Below are positions 9,766-21,436 of a stretch of 64,000 nucleotides of DNA, one piece after another. The DNA lies in the NCBI GenBank assembly GCA_022828595.1, contig JAKGHH010000001.1, forward strand, positions 120,850,999 to 120,914,998. The letters are read 5' to 3'. The translations under genes were made by a program, and so were the position numbers. This stretch comes from Nelumbo lutea (taxonomy: Eukaryota > Streptophyta > Magnoliopsida > Proteales > Nelumbonaceae). The first letter of the stretch is position 1; each line of letters starts with the position of its first letter. The notes beneath the pieces are model-generated. The model saw nothing but the letters and a program-made list of their open reading frames with translations. It had not been told where the DNA came from and searched no databases.

Positions 9766-11708
9766 GGATAAATTACAAAGACCCCTTGTACTATAGGGTC
9801 TGTAACAAAGACTCCCTATACATTGTTTTGCGACAAAGACCCCTGTGAAAAGACTCTCTTCCTTTAGCCTTCCGTTCAAAAAAACCGATACAATATTTTT
9901 AATCCCCATACTACCCTAATGAGATTAAAAAACACTGTTCATCCTCAACCTTACGCTGGACGATAATCCCCGTTCCTTCACATTTCTCTTTCTCTCCCTC
10001 TCTCTCTTCTCTCTCTCTCTCCCTGATCTCAGCCAGTCCCTCACGGCCTTTCCTCTGCCAACAAAGCATCCCACATTGGTTGGATCAATTTTCACCGGAC
10101 TTCTCATCTGAACCATCATCTGTTTAACCAGGGCTTTCACTGGCGATTCCCCTCTCACACTGCTGTGCTTTTCCGATCCACATATCACCCTAAACTCTGT
10201 CGGAATTACCCAACTTCCTGCAATAAACCTTGATCTTAGCACTTGTACCCACTGAAGCATGATCAAATAAGCAGTAGCCAAGTGCATTCCGTGTAAATCC
10301 AACTTCCCCTCCGAAGGGCACCATTTCAAGGCATCCACCAGTACAGAATATCCGATTAGTTGTTCAACCGACAAGGTTTCATCTTTTTGTAGCCTTTCTT
10401 TCAGATACTCTATCGAAAGGGGGACAAATTTCAAGTCTTTGAGCAAGGATGTGATTGTTGGGCATGAAGAATTGTACGTCCGTATCGAAAAGGGAATGTT
10501 AAAATCCTTCATTTTTTTGAAGCCATGAAGCCATCTCCGATAGCTCGCTATGAGCTCCAAACGACGAAAGAACCATGTTCGAAAAAATTTACCCAGCATC
10601 CTCTATTTTCCGAAGAACCCGTGAATAATCCTAATCTACCGTATCCACTCACCAGAGACCTGAACTCAAAAGCAGAGGGTTTGAATCCTGAAATTGTCTA
10701 TTCGCATAGGATGATCTTGGTTCCGTTCCGGATTAGGTTGTTTTGGAGGCAGTTTTTGACCTTTAAGAGCGGATTTCGGGTGAGGTCTCGTAGATCTGTC
10801 TCAGCCGTCATTCGAAATGGAGGGAAGAAATCAAGGATTCTTCGTTGGGGATTTCTGGTGTGATCCTATGGCTGTAAAAGGACAGCCCGAGAAGCGTATC
10901 CTTGTTCCCTGTCTATGAGTTTTTCCTTTTGTAATCTGAGTTTATTGTTTTGTTTAAGGGTCTTCTTCACAATTTTGTATGGATTTTGTCTTTGGAGTTC
11001 TAAAGCTTTGATCTTTCGCATTCCACCTATAGTTCCTTATGCTTTGTTTTGCCACTTTGTTTTACTTTCTGGGTCTAATCTTCTATTTTTTTTTTCCATA
11101 TTTTCTTTGTTATCTTCGGTATCAAATTTCTCGTGTATTTTTTTTTTCATATTTTTACCTTTCTTTTTTTGTTCTTCAGTTTTTTTATTGGTTTGGGAGG
11201 GTTCAAGTTTATTTACAGTTTCTTACAAAATAAAAGACCCCTTGATTTACGGTTTTTGCTCACCCGCCCATGGCTTTTGGATGGGTTTTTCTTGTACAAC
11301 AATCTTTCAGGGGTCAGAGATCCCGCTGCGTCAGAGCCCTCGATTGCGTAACGTCTGTTACTTTATACGTTGATGAAAGATCATTTTATGTGCGTTTTGT
11401 TGATGGCTGAGTTACACATTTTTTTAATGTTATTACTTAACTTCTATACATCCACTACAGAGTGATTACATCACAGCTGCTGTTAGTGTTTAGGTTGGGG
11501 AAAATGAATAGTGATTTTTTGTCTAAATAGTTATTATAAGGGTAGTATGGGGATAAAAAATATTGTAACTTATTTTTTTGGATGAAAAACTAACGAAAGG
11601 GAGTCTTTGTCTGATGATCATAATATAAGGAGGTCTTTGTTACAAAACAAAGTATATAGGGGTCTTTATCACAGACTCCACAATACAGGGGGTCTTTATA
11701 ATTTATCC
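9766..11708. mobile_element. Pack-MULE-like element (1.94 kb) with ~190-bp terminal inverted repeats
   Basis: The left end GGATAAATTACAAAGACCCC (9766) and right end (reverse complement GGATAAATTATAAAGACCCC, ending at 11708) match over roughly 180-200 bp, to about 9946 and 11506. Flanks TAAAAACTT and TAAAAATAT are a 7-of-9 match, fitting the 9-bp duplication of Mutator elements. No transposase is visible. The interior (about 9950-10870) is less AT-rich than its surroundings and holds a 224-codon open frame, as expected for a captured gene fragment. Confidence 0.72.
9925..10599 (-). CDS. Unidentified open frame inside the Pack-MULE-like element
   Basis: A 224-residue minus-strand frame. The central part (for example LDLHGMHLATAYLIMLQWVQ) looks protein-like. 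The C-terminal ~40 residues (REREKRERERKR) are read from a CT-rich tract and the left TIR and are surely not native. I do not recognise the family. It may be an exon of a host gene captured by the transposon, or a chance frame. There is no promoter or intron evidence. Nothing supports expression. Confidence 0.3.
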   Translation of the reverse strand: MLGKFFRTWFFRRLELIASYRRWLHGFKKMKDFNIPFSIRTYNSSCPTITSLLKDLKFVPLSIEYLKERLQKDETLSVEQLIGYSVLVDALKWCPSEGKLDLHGMHLATAYLIMLQWVQVLRSRFIAGSWVIPTEFRVICGSEKHSSVRGESPVKALVKQMMVQMRSPVKIDPTNVGCFVGRGKAVRDWLRSGREREKRERERKRNVKERGLSSSVRLRMNSVF

Positions 11709-11717
11709 TAAAAATAT

Positions 11718-12902
11718 GATTACAATCCGTATAACAGCACTACGTTTCAAGTTCTTATAACATGATATGGTTTAGCAAGTTTATTACGACTTATGCAACG
11801 TTATAGGGCCTAAGTTTGCAAACAACCACTATTTCATTATTTTACGAGGATTTTATCATTTATTATATTATTTTAATAATAACAATAAAACAAAAAAAAT
11901 CTACAAATAATCTTTATTATAATTAACTGATAAAGGAGGTATTTAAAACAGTACTGGTGCTACATTCCTCTTTTGACTCAAGGGCCATACAGGTGATGGA
12001 TAAAATTTTTGCAACCAGTTGGGTTAGTATCTGTTTGTTTGAAATCATTTGTAGCGTTGTTAATGGGTTGGAACTGGTTCAGGATGGAGTGATTCAAAAC
12101 TGACCCAATAAGTAAATGTGCAGAAATTGATAGCTTATACTTCAAACTTGTAATTTGACAATAAGCCTATTTTTTTTTAATAAGCTGACACATTTTGAAC
12201 ATGATAATATGACAATATTACAAGTATTTCATAAGAAAAATAGGTATTAGACTCAAACCCTTTATAATTGGTTTGGTTAGAGTCCCCCAAGTCTACCCCA
12301 ACCCATTCACAGCTCAACTCATTTGTATTCATAGGCAGTGCAAATTTTGCATCTAAAAAAATCAATGCAAAATGATATATATCAGTTGTAATAATCACTG
12401 GGATTTGTTAAACAATCCCTAGCACCTTTATCAAAAAAAAAAAAAAATCCCTAGCATATATAGCTATCAAGTGCAGCTCATTCGGTCTCTTCAAATTCGG
12501 GCATAGTATCTTGGCCAGCCCTGTCACTGGCTAGATTGGCCCTCTTGGCTCTTGTCTGGAAGTGTAAATCCTAGTTTACTTTCGTTTTAGAATTGATTTG
12601 TTTTGTTCATTTATAACAAATAAAATGATGTGGTTCCCAACTTAAAGAAGCCCTTGCTCATCGCAGCGTTGGTATGTTGTTTTTTATGATTTAACTTCTT
12701 CCCTTTGTACAATTGTATGATGATGTGAGACTTATCAATTTTCACACATTGATAAATTAAACTTGGGACTCCTTTTGTCTTTGAATACATGTATATATAA
12801 GAGAATGGCTGAAGTTCAAGAGAAATGCCTAATATCTTGTAGGGTCTGTAACAGTGTTTTGGGATGACAAACAATAGGACGCGGCATCCCAAAATTAAAT
12901 GA
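11718..12902. other. Intergenic, no gene recognised
   Basis: AT-rich, with poly-T and poly-A runs near 12170 and 12433. Short frames on the minus strand (12177-12398, 12611-12892) show no known motif. The segment 12850-12902 just before the KCS fragment is more GC-rich and may be decayed upstream KCS sequence, but I could not match it. Confidence 0.4.
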
Positions 12903-12932
12903 GCGGGGTCGCACCAAAACAGCGCGACTCCA

Positions 12933-13445
12933 GTGACAAAAGAAAAAGCTAAGAAAATTTATCGGACAATTGCTGGAGGAGCTCTGAAGACCAACATTAC
13001 CACCCTCGGTCCTCTTGTCCTCCCAATTAGTGAGCAGCTTCTCTTCTTTGCAACTCTAGCGGCGAAGAAGCTGTTCAATGCAAAGGTGAAGCCATACATT
13101 CCGGACTTCAAGCTGGCTTTCGATCATTTCTGCATACATGCCGGAGGAAGTGCTGTGATTGATGAACTGGAGAAGAACCTACAGCTGATGCCGGTACATG
13201 TTGAGGCTTCTCGGATGTCCCTCCACCGTTTCGGCAATACATCGTCAAGCTCCATTTGGTATGAGTTGGCCTACAGAGAGGCCAAGGGGAGGATGTGCAA
13301 GGACCACCGTGTGTGGCAGATTGCATTTGGAAGTGGTTTCAAGTGTAACAGTGCTGTCTGGGAAGCTCTTCGGCATGTAAAGCCTTCTCCCAAGGGTCCC
13401 TGGGAAGATTGCATTGATAGGTACCCTGTGCAGACAGTTTCTTAA
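12933..13445 (+). pseudogene. 3-ketoacyl-CoA synthase (KCS), C-terminal fragment
   Basis: KCS enzymes condense malonyl-CoA with long-chain acyl-CoA in the ER to make very-long-chain fatty acids. From about residue 14 ([18 protein letters not shown]) to the end (CIDRYPVQ) this matches the C-terminal third of KCS. The active-site His (H69, in FCIHAGG) and Asn (N102, in [10 protein letters not shown]) are present. The usual length is about 500 residues; here only ~160 match, and the half with the catalytic Cys and the two N-terminal membrane helices is absent. A TGA lies in frame at 12900-12902. The first codon of the open frame is GTG, not ATG. A distant upstream exon is possible but not seen, so I call it a truncated pseudogene. 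Confidence 0.82.
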
Positions 13446-14590
13446 TCTCACCCACATTTCGATTAGACATCTTCTTCATTCAGACAGTAGTTAGATATAC
13501 CCTAACTAGCTCTGTCTATTTTACTTTACCATTTGATTCTGGTCCTTTAATCCATATTGATGTTTTTCTTTTTTTTTTCTTTTCATTTTTCTTTTGTTAA
13601 TGTGTGCTTCCAGTACTTCGCAATCATTTGCTATTACTCTTTGGGAATTTATAAGCTGCACCCTTCTGTTGTAATTGAAGAATGAATCCTTAATGGCTTC
13701 CTTATTCTGAAACCCCCTGGCCCTATTGGATATGCTTGTTTCTTTGTCTTTAAATATTTATGGCTCTTCTTCACTAATGGCAAAAGTTTTTCAGAAACTA
13801 TGTAGAGGTATTTACATATGGAGATTGGAGAAATCTTTGGTTTTTCAGGGAATATTAACTAAGCTATTTGATTATAAATTGATAATGATAAGATTGTGAT
13901 TGTCAGTAAGGCTTCCACTGGTATAAGGCATCTCAATTCTTCCCTGTGCTTGCCTCTCTTCACAGATGATGGGGTATAGCTTGCTTTCAATGTGATAGGA
14001 AGGCATTTATTAAGTGAATTATAAGTTGATGGACTCAAAACCTGTGGATATAGAGCCCAACTTAAGTTATTTTGTTCACTACAATGAGTTGTGATCATTT
14101 CAATGTGTCATCTTCCTACTACTGGTTTTGGTTTCCTACCTGCCATAACTAAGTCTGAAATTCTCTACATTACACAGTAAATAATCATTTTTATTTAATT
14201 GTCTTGTCATTGGCATCCTGTTATTTTTCATGACAGCGCTAATAGCGAGCTAGATTTTATTCTCTTCATCCTATATGTGAGTAATGTAATTGAAAAACAG
14301 AAAGTGTGACATTCCAATTTCATACCCAATTTGTATGAGGAGTTCTTGCACCTAGTTGATATTTTCCTTTTCATATGCTCCTTTCCTCTTTTGCAGGCAG
14401 CTATGCTCATTTGCAGTCACCTGTGTCCCATATTCAATTACCTACCAAAATTATAATTATGGTAATGATATTATTTGGCAATTTGGGAAACTCTTTTTAA
14501 TTATGGCATGCAAAGACACAATTAATATATAGTGTTATTATTTTTGTCCTTCTATTGTCTTTGTCCATAATTATTATTATTTTTTTTTTT
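13446..14590. other. Downstream of the KCS fragment, no gene seen
   Basis: AT-rich sequence with T-rich stretches near 13565 and 14575. Short frames on the minus strand show no motif. No element ends could be paired. Confidence 0.4.
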
Positions 14591-14591
14591 C

Positions 14592-14623
14592 GGGGGCGGG
14601 GTTGGGGGTGGGGGGCAGGGTGG
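14592..14623 (+). other. G-rich tract able to form a G-quadruplex
   Basis: Five runs of three to six G separated by 1-2 other bases (CGGGGGCGGGG, then TTGGGGGTGGGGGG, then CAGGG). It stands alone in AT-rich DNA next to a T-run. The pattern fits G-quadruplex rules. Any function is unknown. Confidence 0.65.
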
Positions 14624-15560
14624 TTTCTCACATCACTAATCTAATAATATTAGAAATCCCAGATACAGTTATTTGATAGAAGATTATTTTGATTTTACTT
14701 GCCCCCATATGAATCTCAATTCTTATTGTATTCTCTTTAAGATTGATCAACTCTTACAATATTCTCTAAAGATTAAAATTATAACAATTGGAGGCAACTT
14801 GTAGCAATAGTATATGTTAAATATTAAAACTACTCCCTATGGTCAGAACATGCTTTTACAATATTCTCTAAAGATGCGCTAGCAATAACATGGGGTAGTG
14901 TGATCCCAATCTACACTTTGATTGCTTCATATTCTCAATGTACCTACTAGCTGGTCTTCTACTCTGGCTGGTTAAATTTCCTTACCCATATAATGGAATT
15001 TAAGGGTTATCCTTGAATTGAAAGTTGAAACAGGAGACATAATAAATGAGCAGAGTATTCCTGAAAGCTTTTGTTGTGGCTTCATTTACATCTCTGAATG
15101 TGGGAAATAATAAGATAAACAAGCTCATCACCAATCCACATGCATATCTGAGCTTAAATATCCATTGGCATCCTAGAGGGGAGTTCATCTCTATAAGACT
15201 ATTACAGTATTTTCTCTGTTTCCTACGGTGGTTCCAACTTATGCAAATATCTCCCTGTTCAACAAAGCAAAGCTCCTTTGGACCCAAGCCAAAGATATTG
15301 ATGCTTATCTACTTCAATGGAGTGAAAAATTGAAACATATCTTCTTTCTCATATAAGAAAAATGAATATTTCTTTTCTGAACTCGGATTGCATTGTGAGC
15401 ACCACCAAAAATAATTTGGAGAGGCCCATAAACTATTATGAGAAACTCCTTACAAGAGGAAGAAACCAGCTCTTTTCAATTGCCACTTTCCATAGGTCTT
15501 TTGGAGGTTGCTGTTTTCAGGCAAAGAAGCCAAAGGGAAGTAACAATGTTAGAATGAACA
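14624..15560. other. Intergenic, no gene recognised
   Basis: AT-rich. Overlapping opposite 95-codon frames near 15000-15333 have no recognisable domain and shadow each other. I see no paired repeat ends. Confidence 0.4.
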
Positions 15561-15796
15561 TAGATTTATTTACTACTAGGAATTGTGGACAGGCTTGCTT
15601 CCTGCATTGGCACTTTCTGATCACATTTTAAAAAGTATAATTGCACAAATGTGGTCTCAGTTATCCTCACTTCCAAGTTGCAAACTTATTTATTATTAAA
15701 AGTTATGGATAGACTTATTTCCTACATTTGCATTTTCTGGTCACATTTTAAAAAGTACAATCGCACAAATGTAGTCTCAGTTATCCTCATGGAAAG
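15560..15796. repeat. Tandem duplication with ~120-bp unit
   Basis: Two adjacent copies share TCACATTTTAAAAAGTA and CACAAATGTRGTCTCAGT, with matching points 120 bp apart (15587 versus 15707). The second copy has scattered substitutions, so the duplication is not recent. Confidence 0.8.
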
Positions 15797-16930
15797 GATG
15801 AATTTTTCTGAGGCAGCTTCATCATCTCATCATATTGAACTTGCTCATGTATGAATCTATGCTTTGAATGGCCTCAATGGTTGCAAAGTCAATTAGAAAA
15901 TTGGAACTTTTAGCATAGAAAAGGAAGAATGAAGATAATAGAAAATTAATTCATTTAAAGAAACATGACAGTGGGAGCAACTCAAAATAGACTTTTGGAT
16001 CCCAAGGTAAATAACTAACTTTGTTCAATAAACGGGTTATGGAACATATAAAATCACCATAACAACAAATAAATTCCCCCATTTTCTCATCTTGTCCCCT
16101 TATTCCACGGAAGTAATTGATTCTTCTTGCACTGGACTCTCTCAAAGAGCACATATCTTCATTAAGAACTGCAGATAATGATTTATGGAAAAGAGAAAGG
16201 AAACAATAACCTGCAGGGAGTTGCTGATGGTTGAATGTAGAGATTTGGTTATGCACATGTAAATTCTGTTGAAGCATTTGAGAGCAAACAACTTGTCATC
16301 CCAACATTTGGGGGGTGCAAGTTGTTATAAAAGTAAATTACATGCAATTTTATAGTTTAGCATGATTTTTCTCCTATAAATTTTCTTGCAAAACAAACAC
16401 TAGAAAGTGAATTTTCTCACAAAACTTTTCTCAGCAAACAAACACATTATAACTAACTGAGAAAATAAAATTTCCTCTTCTCATCTCCACATTTTTCATC
16501 CCATCCTTTCTCAGTCCAATTTTCTCAGCAATCAAACAGACCCTAAGCGACGAGGTGGATGAATTGCGGTCTGGATTTACTGTCCCCTACACTCAATACA
16601 ACACTGCTGTCACTGCATTGGCACATCTTACCTACGATCACCTCAGTGACCAAAATACAATTAGTATGTGATGTGGGGTTGTAGTGTCTTGTGGGTAGAG
16701 ATTTGTTGGCAGGAAATCGGTGTCCGGATGCTTGGAAGTAGTACTTTCTGTTAAACATAAACAAATAAACAGTCACCTTTATACAATATTTACTTTGTTT
16801 AAAACTTCTCCTGATTCCTGATTATATTAGTTTTTATTAGCCCTCCCAATTAGTGTGTGCGATATCTTTATATCCAGTGAAATATAATCATTTTCTAAAA
16901 CAAAAAACTACTGCCACATTACTCATGTGA
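15797..16930. other. Intergenic, fragment of a MITE-like end
   Basis: At about 16530-16545 the sequence ATCAAACAGACCCTAAG looks like the right end of a PIF/Tourist-type MITE, but I could not find its partner. Minus-strand frames at 15951-16277 and 16543-16776 show no known motif. Confidence 0.35.
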
Positions 16931-17080
16931 TGGTATCAACTGGCTCAATTGATAAAGGTATCTAGTTGGTTGTAGCTATGATTTGGGATCAAATCCCTTG
17001 TCCCAAAGGGGTATGGCTTATGGGTAGGGGGACGGGATTGATACCTCATGTTGGATGGGATCAGATCTATTAGGCATAAG
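16930..17080 (+). mobile_element. tRNA-derived SINE-like sequence 1
   Basis: An A-box-like motif TGGCTCAATTGATAAAGG (16941-16958) is followed ~30 bp later by a B-box-like GGGATCAAATCCC (16985-16997), the layout of an internal RNA polymerase III promoter. The cloverleaf is not intact, so this is a SINE-like relic rather than a tRNA gene. No clear tail or target duplication was established. Confidence 0.5.
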
Positions 17081-17800
17081 ATATATATAGTAAGCATATT
17101 CAATTAGCGTTTAATAAATATTCTGACAATGGTCAAAAGTTGTTTTTAATCCTTTTTTTAAGGGTAAGTTGGGCTGCTGAGGGTATTTTAAAGGATACGT
17201 GTCAAAAAATTTTCTAAGTGCTCATTGAACATGCATTCAATGCTATGCCTACCTGATCCCAAATGATGTTGGATAGCCCCATGAAGCAATAAAAAGAAAA
17301 AAGAAAAAACCCACCACATTTCTTTTGTTTTGAAAAAGAAAAGCATATATGGTGGAGAACAAAGTTTAGAATATCACAGCATATTGGTAATAATTATTGG
17401 TTTTTAGGGTCACTGATATGCTAAATTAATGTAGGGGTGAGCATGGATCGATTTGATTTGGTCCCAAGGCAGAACCTGTTTGTAGGGTCTGGTTCCAGAT
17501 TTTTAGAATCAGAACCTACCTTGTCAATGTTGGTTCTGGGCCTTCTGGCCTTAGCAGTTTCAAGGTTGGTCTTAGGGTCTACCATCAATTTTTTTTTAAA
17601 ATTAATATGTTTTTTTATTTTATTTTTCACTTTTAAAGCTTTGACCTTGAATAACAATCTATCACAAACATTCAACATCTCAAATCCATATCATTCAATA
17701 TATCTCAAAGAAAATAAAACATAATCAATAAATAAACAACATAAGTAATATCACAACCATTATAATCCACAATCCAATTTCACGTACATTCCACAACTTA

Positions 17801-18083
17801 GGCCTGTTTGGTTCGCATGAATAAGGGTCTGGAATCGGAATTGGCTATTCCAATTCCAACTGTTTGGTTGGGTGGAATTGAAATCCCATTTCCATACCTG
17901 CTGGAATGGCATTCCTCCATCTAGGGGAATTGGCCATTGGCCATTCCTTGCCCCTCCCTTTGGAATGAAATCCCATTCTTCCTGATTCTAATTTTCATTC
18001 ACATTCTTGTTTGAACCAAACAAACTATGGGAATAGACATAGACCATTTTGATTCCGATTCTGACTACGAACCAAATAGATCC
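17801..18083. mobile_element. Tourist/PIF-Harbinger-type MITE (283 bp)
   Basis: Ends GGCCTGTTTGGTTCGCA and (reverse complement) GGATCTATTTGGTTCGTA, flanked on both sides by TTA (17798-17800 and 18084-18086), the 3-bp duplication of PIF/Harbinger elements. Two relatives lie at 61732-61994 and 63293-63480, sharing stretches like GGGAATGG...CCATTCC. Confidence 0.8.
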
Positions 18084-18086
18084 TTA

Positions 18087-18415
18087 GGCTTCGTTTGATA
18101 ACACTTTTTAGATGTCTTGTATTTGAAAAACTTGCTTTCCAAACAACAAACTCGTTTGGTCTGAAATATTATTTCAAATCTAAAACTTTAAGTTAGTAGC
18201 ATGGCACTTAATCGCTTAGTCGTAATTGAGAGGTGCATAAAAGACATGAGTGCCCTCTAAGAAATTTTAATATTACATGTTTTTGTCCTTCATGTAACTC
18301 AAATCAAACCCTCATTGCAACCTAATGAAGCTCCACCGCCGCTTCACTCTCTCTCTCTCTCTCCTGTATTCCCGCTATCATAGTTACAAGTTGCAGTGGT
18401 GGTGGTTCCTTCTCT

Positions 18416-18458
<43 letters not shown>

Positions 18459-18596
18459 CTGTCTTCTCGTCACCATCGCTGCAAGTTGCAGCGGTGGCAA
18501 TTCCTTCCCTCTCTCTCTCTCTCCCCCTGTCTTCCTGTCACAACCGCTGCAATGGTGGTTCTCTCTTCTCTCTCTCTCTCTCTCTCGCTCTCACTA

Positions 18597-18630
<34 letters not shown>

Positions 18631-19225
18631 CTATCTTCTTGCCACCGCCACCACCGCTACAACTTCCAGTAGTGATTTGGTGAATAGAAATAATAATAAT
18701 ATTATTAATTATAAACTATTTTTATTAATTATTAATATTTAATAATGATTTTTTATTAAACATTACCAATTATTAATTATTTTTATTAACTAGTAATTTT
18801 TAATTATTTCATTAATTTTTAAAAATTACTTTAAATTTTATTTGTGTAAATTATTAATTATTAATTATTTTAATATTTTTATAGTCATTAATTATTTTTT
18901 TATTTTAATTGTTTCATTTATTAATCAGTAATGACTAATTTATAATTATTAATTAATTACTTTTTTTGTATTGTTTCAATGTTATTTTGAGTTTGAAAAT
19001 GATTTTTTATGAGATAATGCAAATTGAATTCAACATTTACAAATAGTATGTTTTAGGGGTAAAATAGTAAAATCAATAAAATTTCAGATGGTAAAGGGTT
19101 GATCCAACACAAACAAACTTATGGATTCAAAGCCTCTAAAAAATCGAAAAGCATATATGTCTCTTTTCATGTATCCAACTTCACTTTAGTTGAATACAAT
19201 CTATTCAGATTTATCAAACGCCAGC
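18087..19225. mobile_element. PIF-like element with CGTTTGATAA terminal repeats and CT microsatellites
   Basis: Left end GGCTTCGTTTGATAACAC; right end (reverse complement) GCTGGCGTTTGATAAATC. They share a perfect CGTTTGATAA core and are flanked by TTA (18084-18086 and 19226-19228). The interior has long CT tracts and an AT-rich half without coding content. It abuts the preceding MITE and shares a single TTA with it. Confidence 0.6.
18345..18630. repeat. Interrupted (CT)n microsatellites
   Basis: CT runs at 18347-18363, 18417-18458, 18510-18525, 18563-18585 and 18600-18628, separated by related segments containing CTGCAAGTTGCAGYGGTGG. Serine/leucine-rich frames across them are artefacts. Confidence 0.9.
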
Positions 19226-20879
19226 TTAGTTGAATGCAATCTCAATGCAAATAGAACACAATCCATAATAAGCCCAAACGACAATACAACACAATTGATA
19301 CATAATCAATCATTCAAGCCCATACATTAAATTCAAATTATACCAAGGTCAGTTCCACCAAGGGCAATCAAGACTGATTTGGTTCAAAAGATTTGGAATC
19401 AAGCTCTACCTGAGAACTGGTTGGACTAAAACTGGTTTGAGGTCAATTGCAATCGGTTCCAATTGAACAACCCATTAATCTATCGATTAAATATTTTCTT
19501 ATGTAAATGCATCACCCATTTTGTGTATCACGTGTATCAATACTTTGAACTTTAAGCCTGAAAGATCCCCTTAATTGGCAGTGTTATATATATCCAACCA
19601 ATATCAGTATATATGCTTCATATAGAGTAATTAGTAACCAGTGGAGGGGCCTTGCTTCGTAGGGTCTGGAATGGAACCGTCGACCAAAAACCGTTGAATC
19701 GGTCAATGATCCATTGAGTTGAGCGGTCAAACCGTTGATCCGTTAACCCGTTCAATGATTTTTGGATATTTTTAATTTTTTTAATTGAAAATCATCTAGG
19801 CAACCGGTTCCATTTTATCCTAATCTCGGTCCATGGCCAAAAATCATTGAATCGGTCAACGACCCATTGACATAGGTGGTCGAACCATTGACCCGTTCAA
19901 TGGTTTTTGGTCTTTTTTTTTATTTTTTAAATTTTGTTGGCAGAATGGGCCATCCATTCGAACCAAACAGTTGGACCATCGACCCAAAAATCGGTGGCTA
20001 GAACGGTTCCATTTTCAGGTCGTATGAGTCACACGCTCGAATGACATAACATGTATGGTATTGCTCAATGGACCTCAAACACTCAATTTTTTGCTTGTAC
20101 TTTTTTTTGTTAGAATGGGTCATCCATTTTTTTTTTTAATTGTGAACTGTCTAGGCAACCAGTTCCGTTTTACCCCAATCCCGGTCCTTGGCTTAAAACT
20201 GTTGAATCGGTCAGCAACCCATTGATCCGAGTGGCCGAACCGTTAACCCATTGACCTATTCAATGGTTTTGGCTATTTTTTTATTTTTTAATTTTTGTTG
20301 CCAGAACGGGCCATCCATTAGAATTGGATGGTCGAACCGTCAACCCAAAAACTGATGGCCAGAACGATTCCATTTTCGGGTCGTATGAGTCACACGCTCG
20401 AATGACATAACAAGTATGATACTGCTTAATGGACCTCACACACAATTTTTAGCCTGTAATTTTTGTTGTCAGAATGGGTCATCCGTTCGAACCAGACGGT
20501 TGAACCATCGACCCAAAAACCGGTGGCCAGAACTGTTGTGTAATTTTTTGTTGTCAGAACGGGCCATCCATTCAAACTAAACAGTCAAACCATTGACCCC
20601 AAAACCGGTGGCCAAAATGATTATGTTTTCGGGTCATATGAGTCACACGCTCGAATGACATAACATGTGTGATACTACTTAATGGACCTCACAAACTCAA
20701 AATTTTCCCTATAATTTTTGTTGTTAGAATGGACCATCCATTCGAATTGGATGATTAAACCATCGACCCGAAAACCAGTGGCCAGAACGATTCTGTAATT
20801 TTTTTGCTTGTAATTTTTGTTGTCAGAACGGGCCATCTGTTCGATCCGGACAGTCAAACAGTTGGTTGTCAAAACATTA

Positions 20880-21380
20880 TTAACAACATTTATCAATAAT
20901 AGTAAGTAATTATACTATTTAATTAAATAATCATTAATGATAGTTTTAATAATATTATTTAGTTGTTTTTAATATAATAAGTAATATTAAATTTATGAAT
21001 AGGATTTATTAACAATATTCATTAAATTAATAATTACCAAAGTTAAATTAAATTAACAGTATTTATCAGTAATAGTCAGTAATTGTAATATTTTATTAAA
21101 TAATCAATAACAATACTTTTAATAACATTTTTACTTATTTTAATATTACAATAATTACTAAATTTATTAGTAGTATTTTTTAATAACAATATTTATAATT
21201 TTAATTTAAAGTAAAATTAAAGTAAATATCCATTTATTAACAACATTTATAATAACAGTAATTATTAATTATAATCACTAATTATATCTTTATTAAATTA
21301 CTATAATAATCAGTAATTAATGTAATAATCAATAGATTCCATTAATTAAATTACAATAATTAATCAATAGATCCTCTTAA
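20880..21380. other. AT-rich tail of repeat copy 1
   Basis: Almost only A and T in TAATTA-type strings, with a matching block in copy 2 (about 22750-23335). No gene. Confidence 0.7.
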
Positions 21381-21410
21381 TTACTATAATTATTGGGTTG
21401 CTCTCACGTA

Positions 21411-21436
21411 GGAATCTACTCGCACGAGTAGATTCC
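21411..21436. repeat. Palindrome at the end of repeat copy 1
   Basis: GGAATCTACTCG, two bases, then its exact reverse complement CGAGTAGATTCC. Outer flanks (TTGCTCTC and GAGAGAGCAG) extend the inverted symmetry imperfectly, so a longer hairpin is possible. Confidence 0.85.

Larger units (their letters stand above)
17433..19473. mobile_element. hAT-like element interrupted by two PIF-like insertions
   Basis: Left end AGGGGTGAGCATGG; right end (reverse complement) GGGTTGTTCAATTGG. Flanks ATTAATGT (17425-17432) and ATTAATCT (19474-19481) match 7 of 8, the hAT duplication size. Its own sequence alternates phrases like GGTTCCAAT and CTGGTTTGA. Without the two inserts it is ~610 bp. No transposase is seen. 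The terminal repeats are weak, so the call leans on the flanking duplication. Confidence 0.55.

Noticed and set aside
10525..11373. Plus-strand frames of 112 and 152 codons inside the Pack-MULE-like element
   Set aside because: The first overlaps the minus-strand frame, and the second is Phe/Leu-rich from T-rich DNA; neither has a motif.
12933..12935. GTG as the start codon of the KCS open frame
   Set aside because: GTG starts are not expected in plant nuclear genes; similarity begins only ~14 codons later, so the fragment has no start of its own.
17421..17724. Opposing 85- and 95-codon frames
   Set aside because: They overlap on both strands within the hAT-like element and show no motif.
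18325..18742. Serine/leucine-rich open frames of 82-115 codons
   Set aside because: They translate CT microsatellites in three frames.
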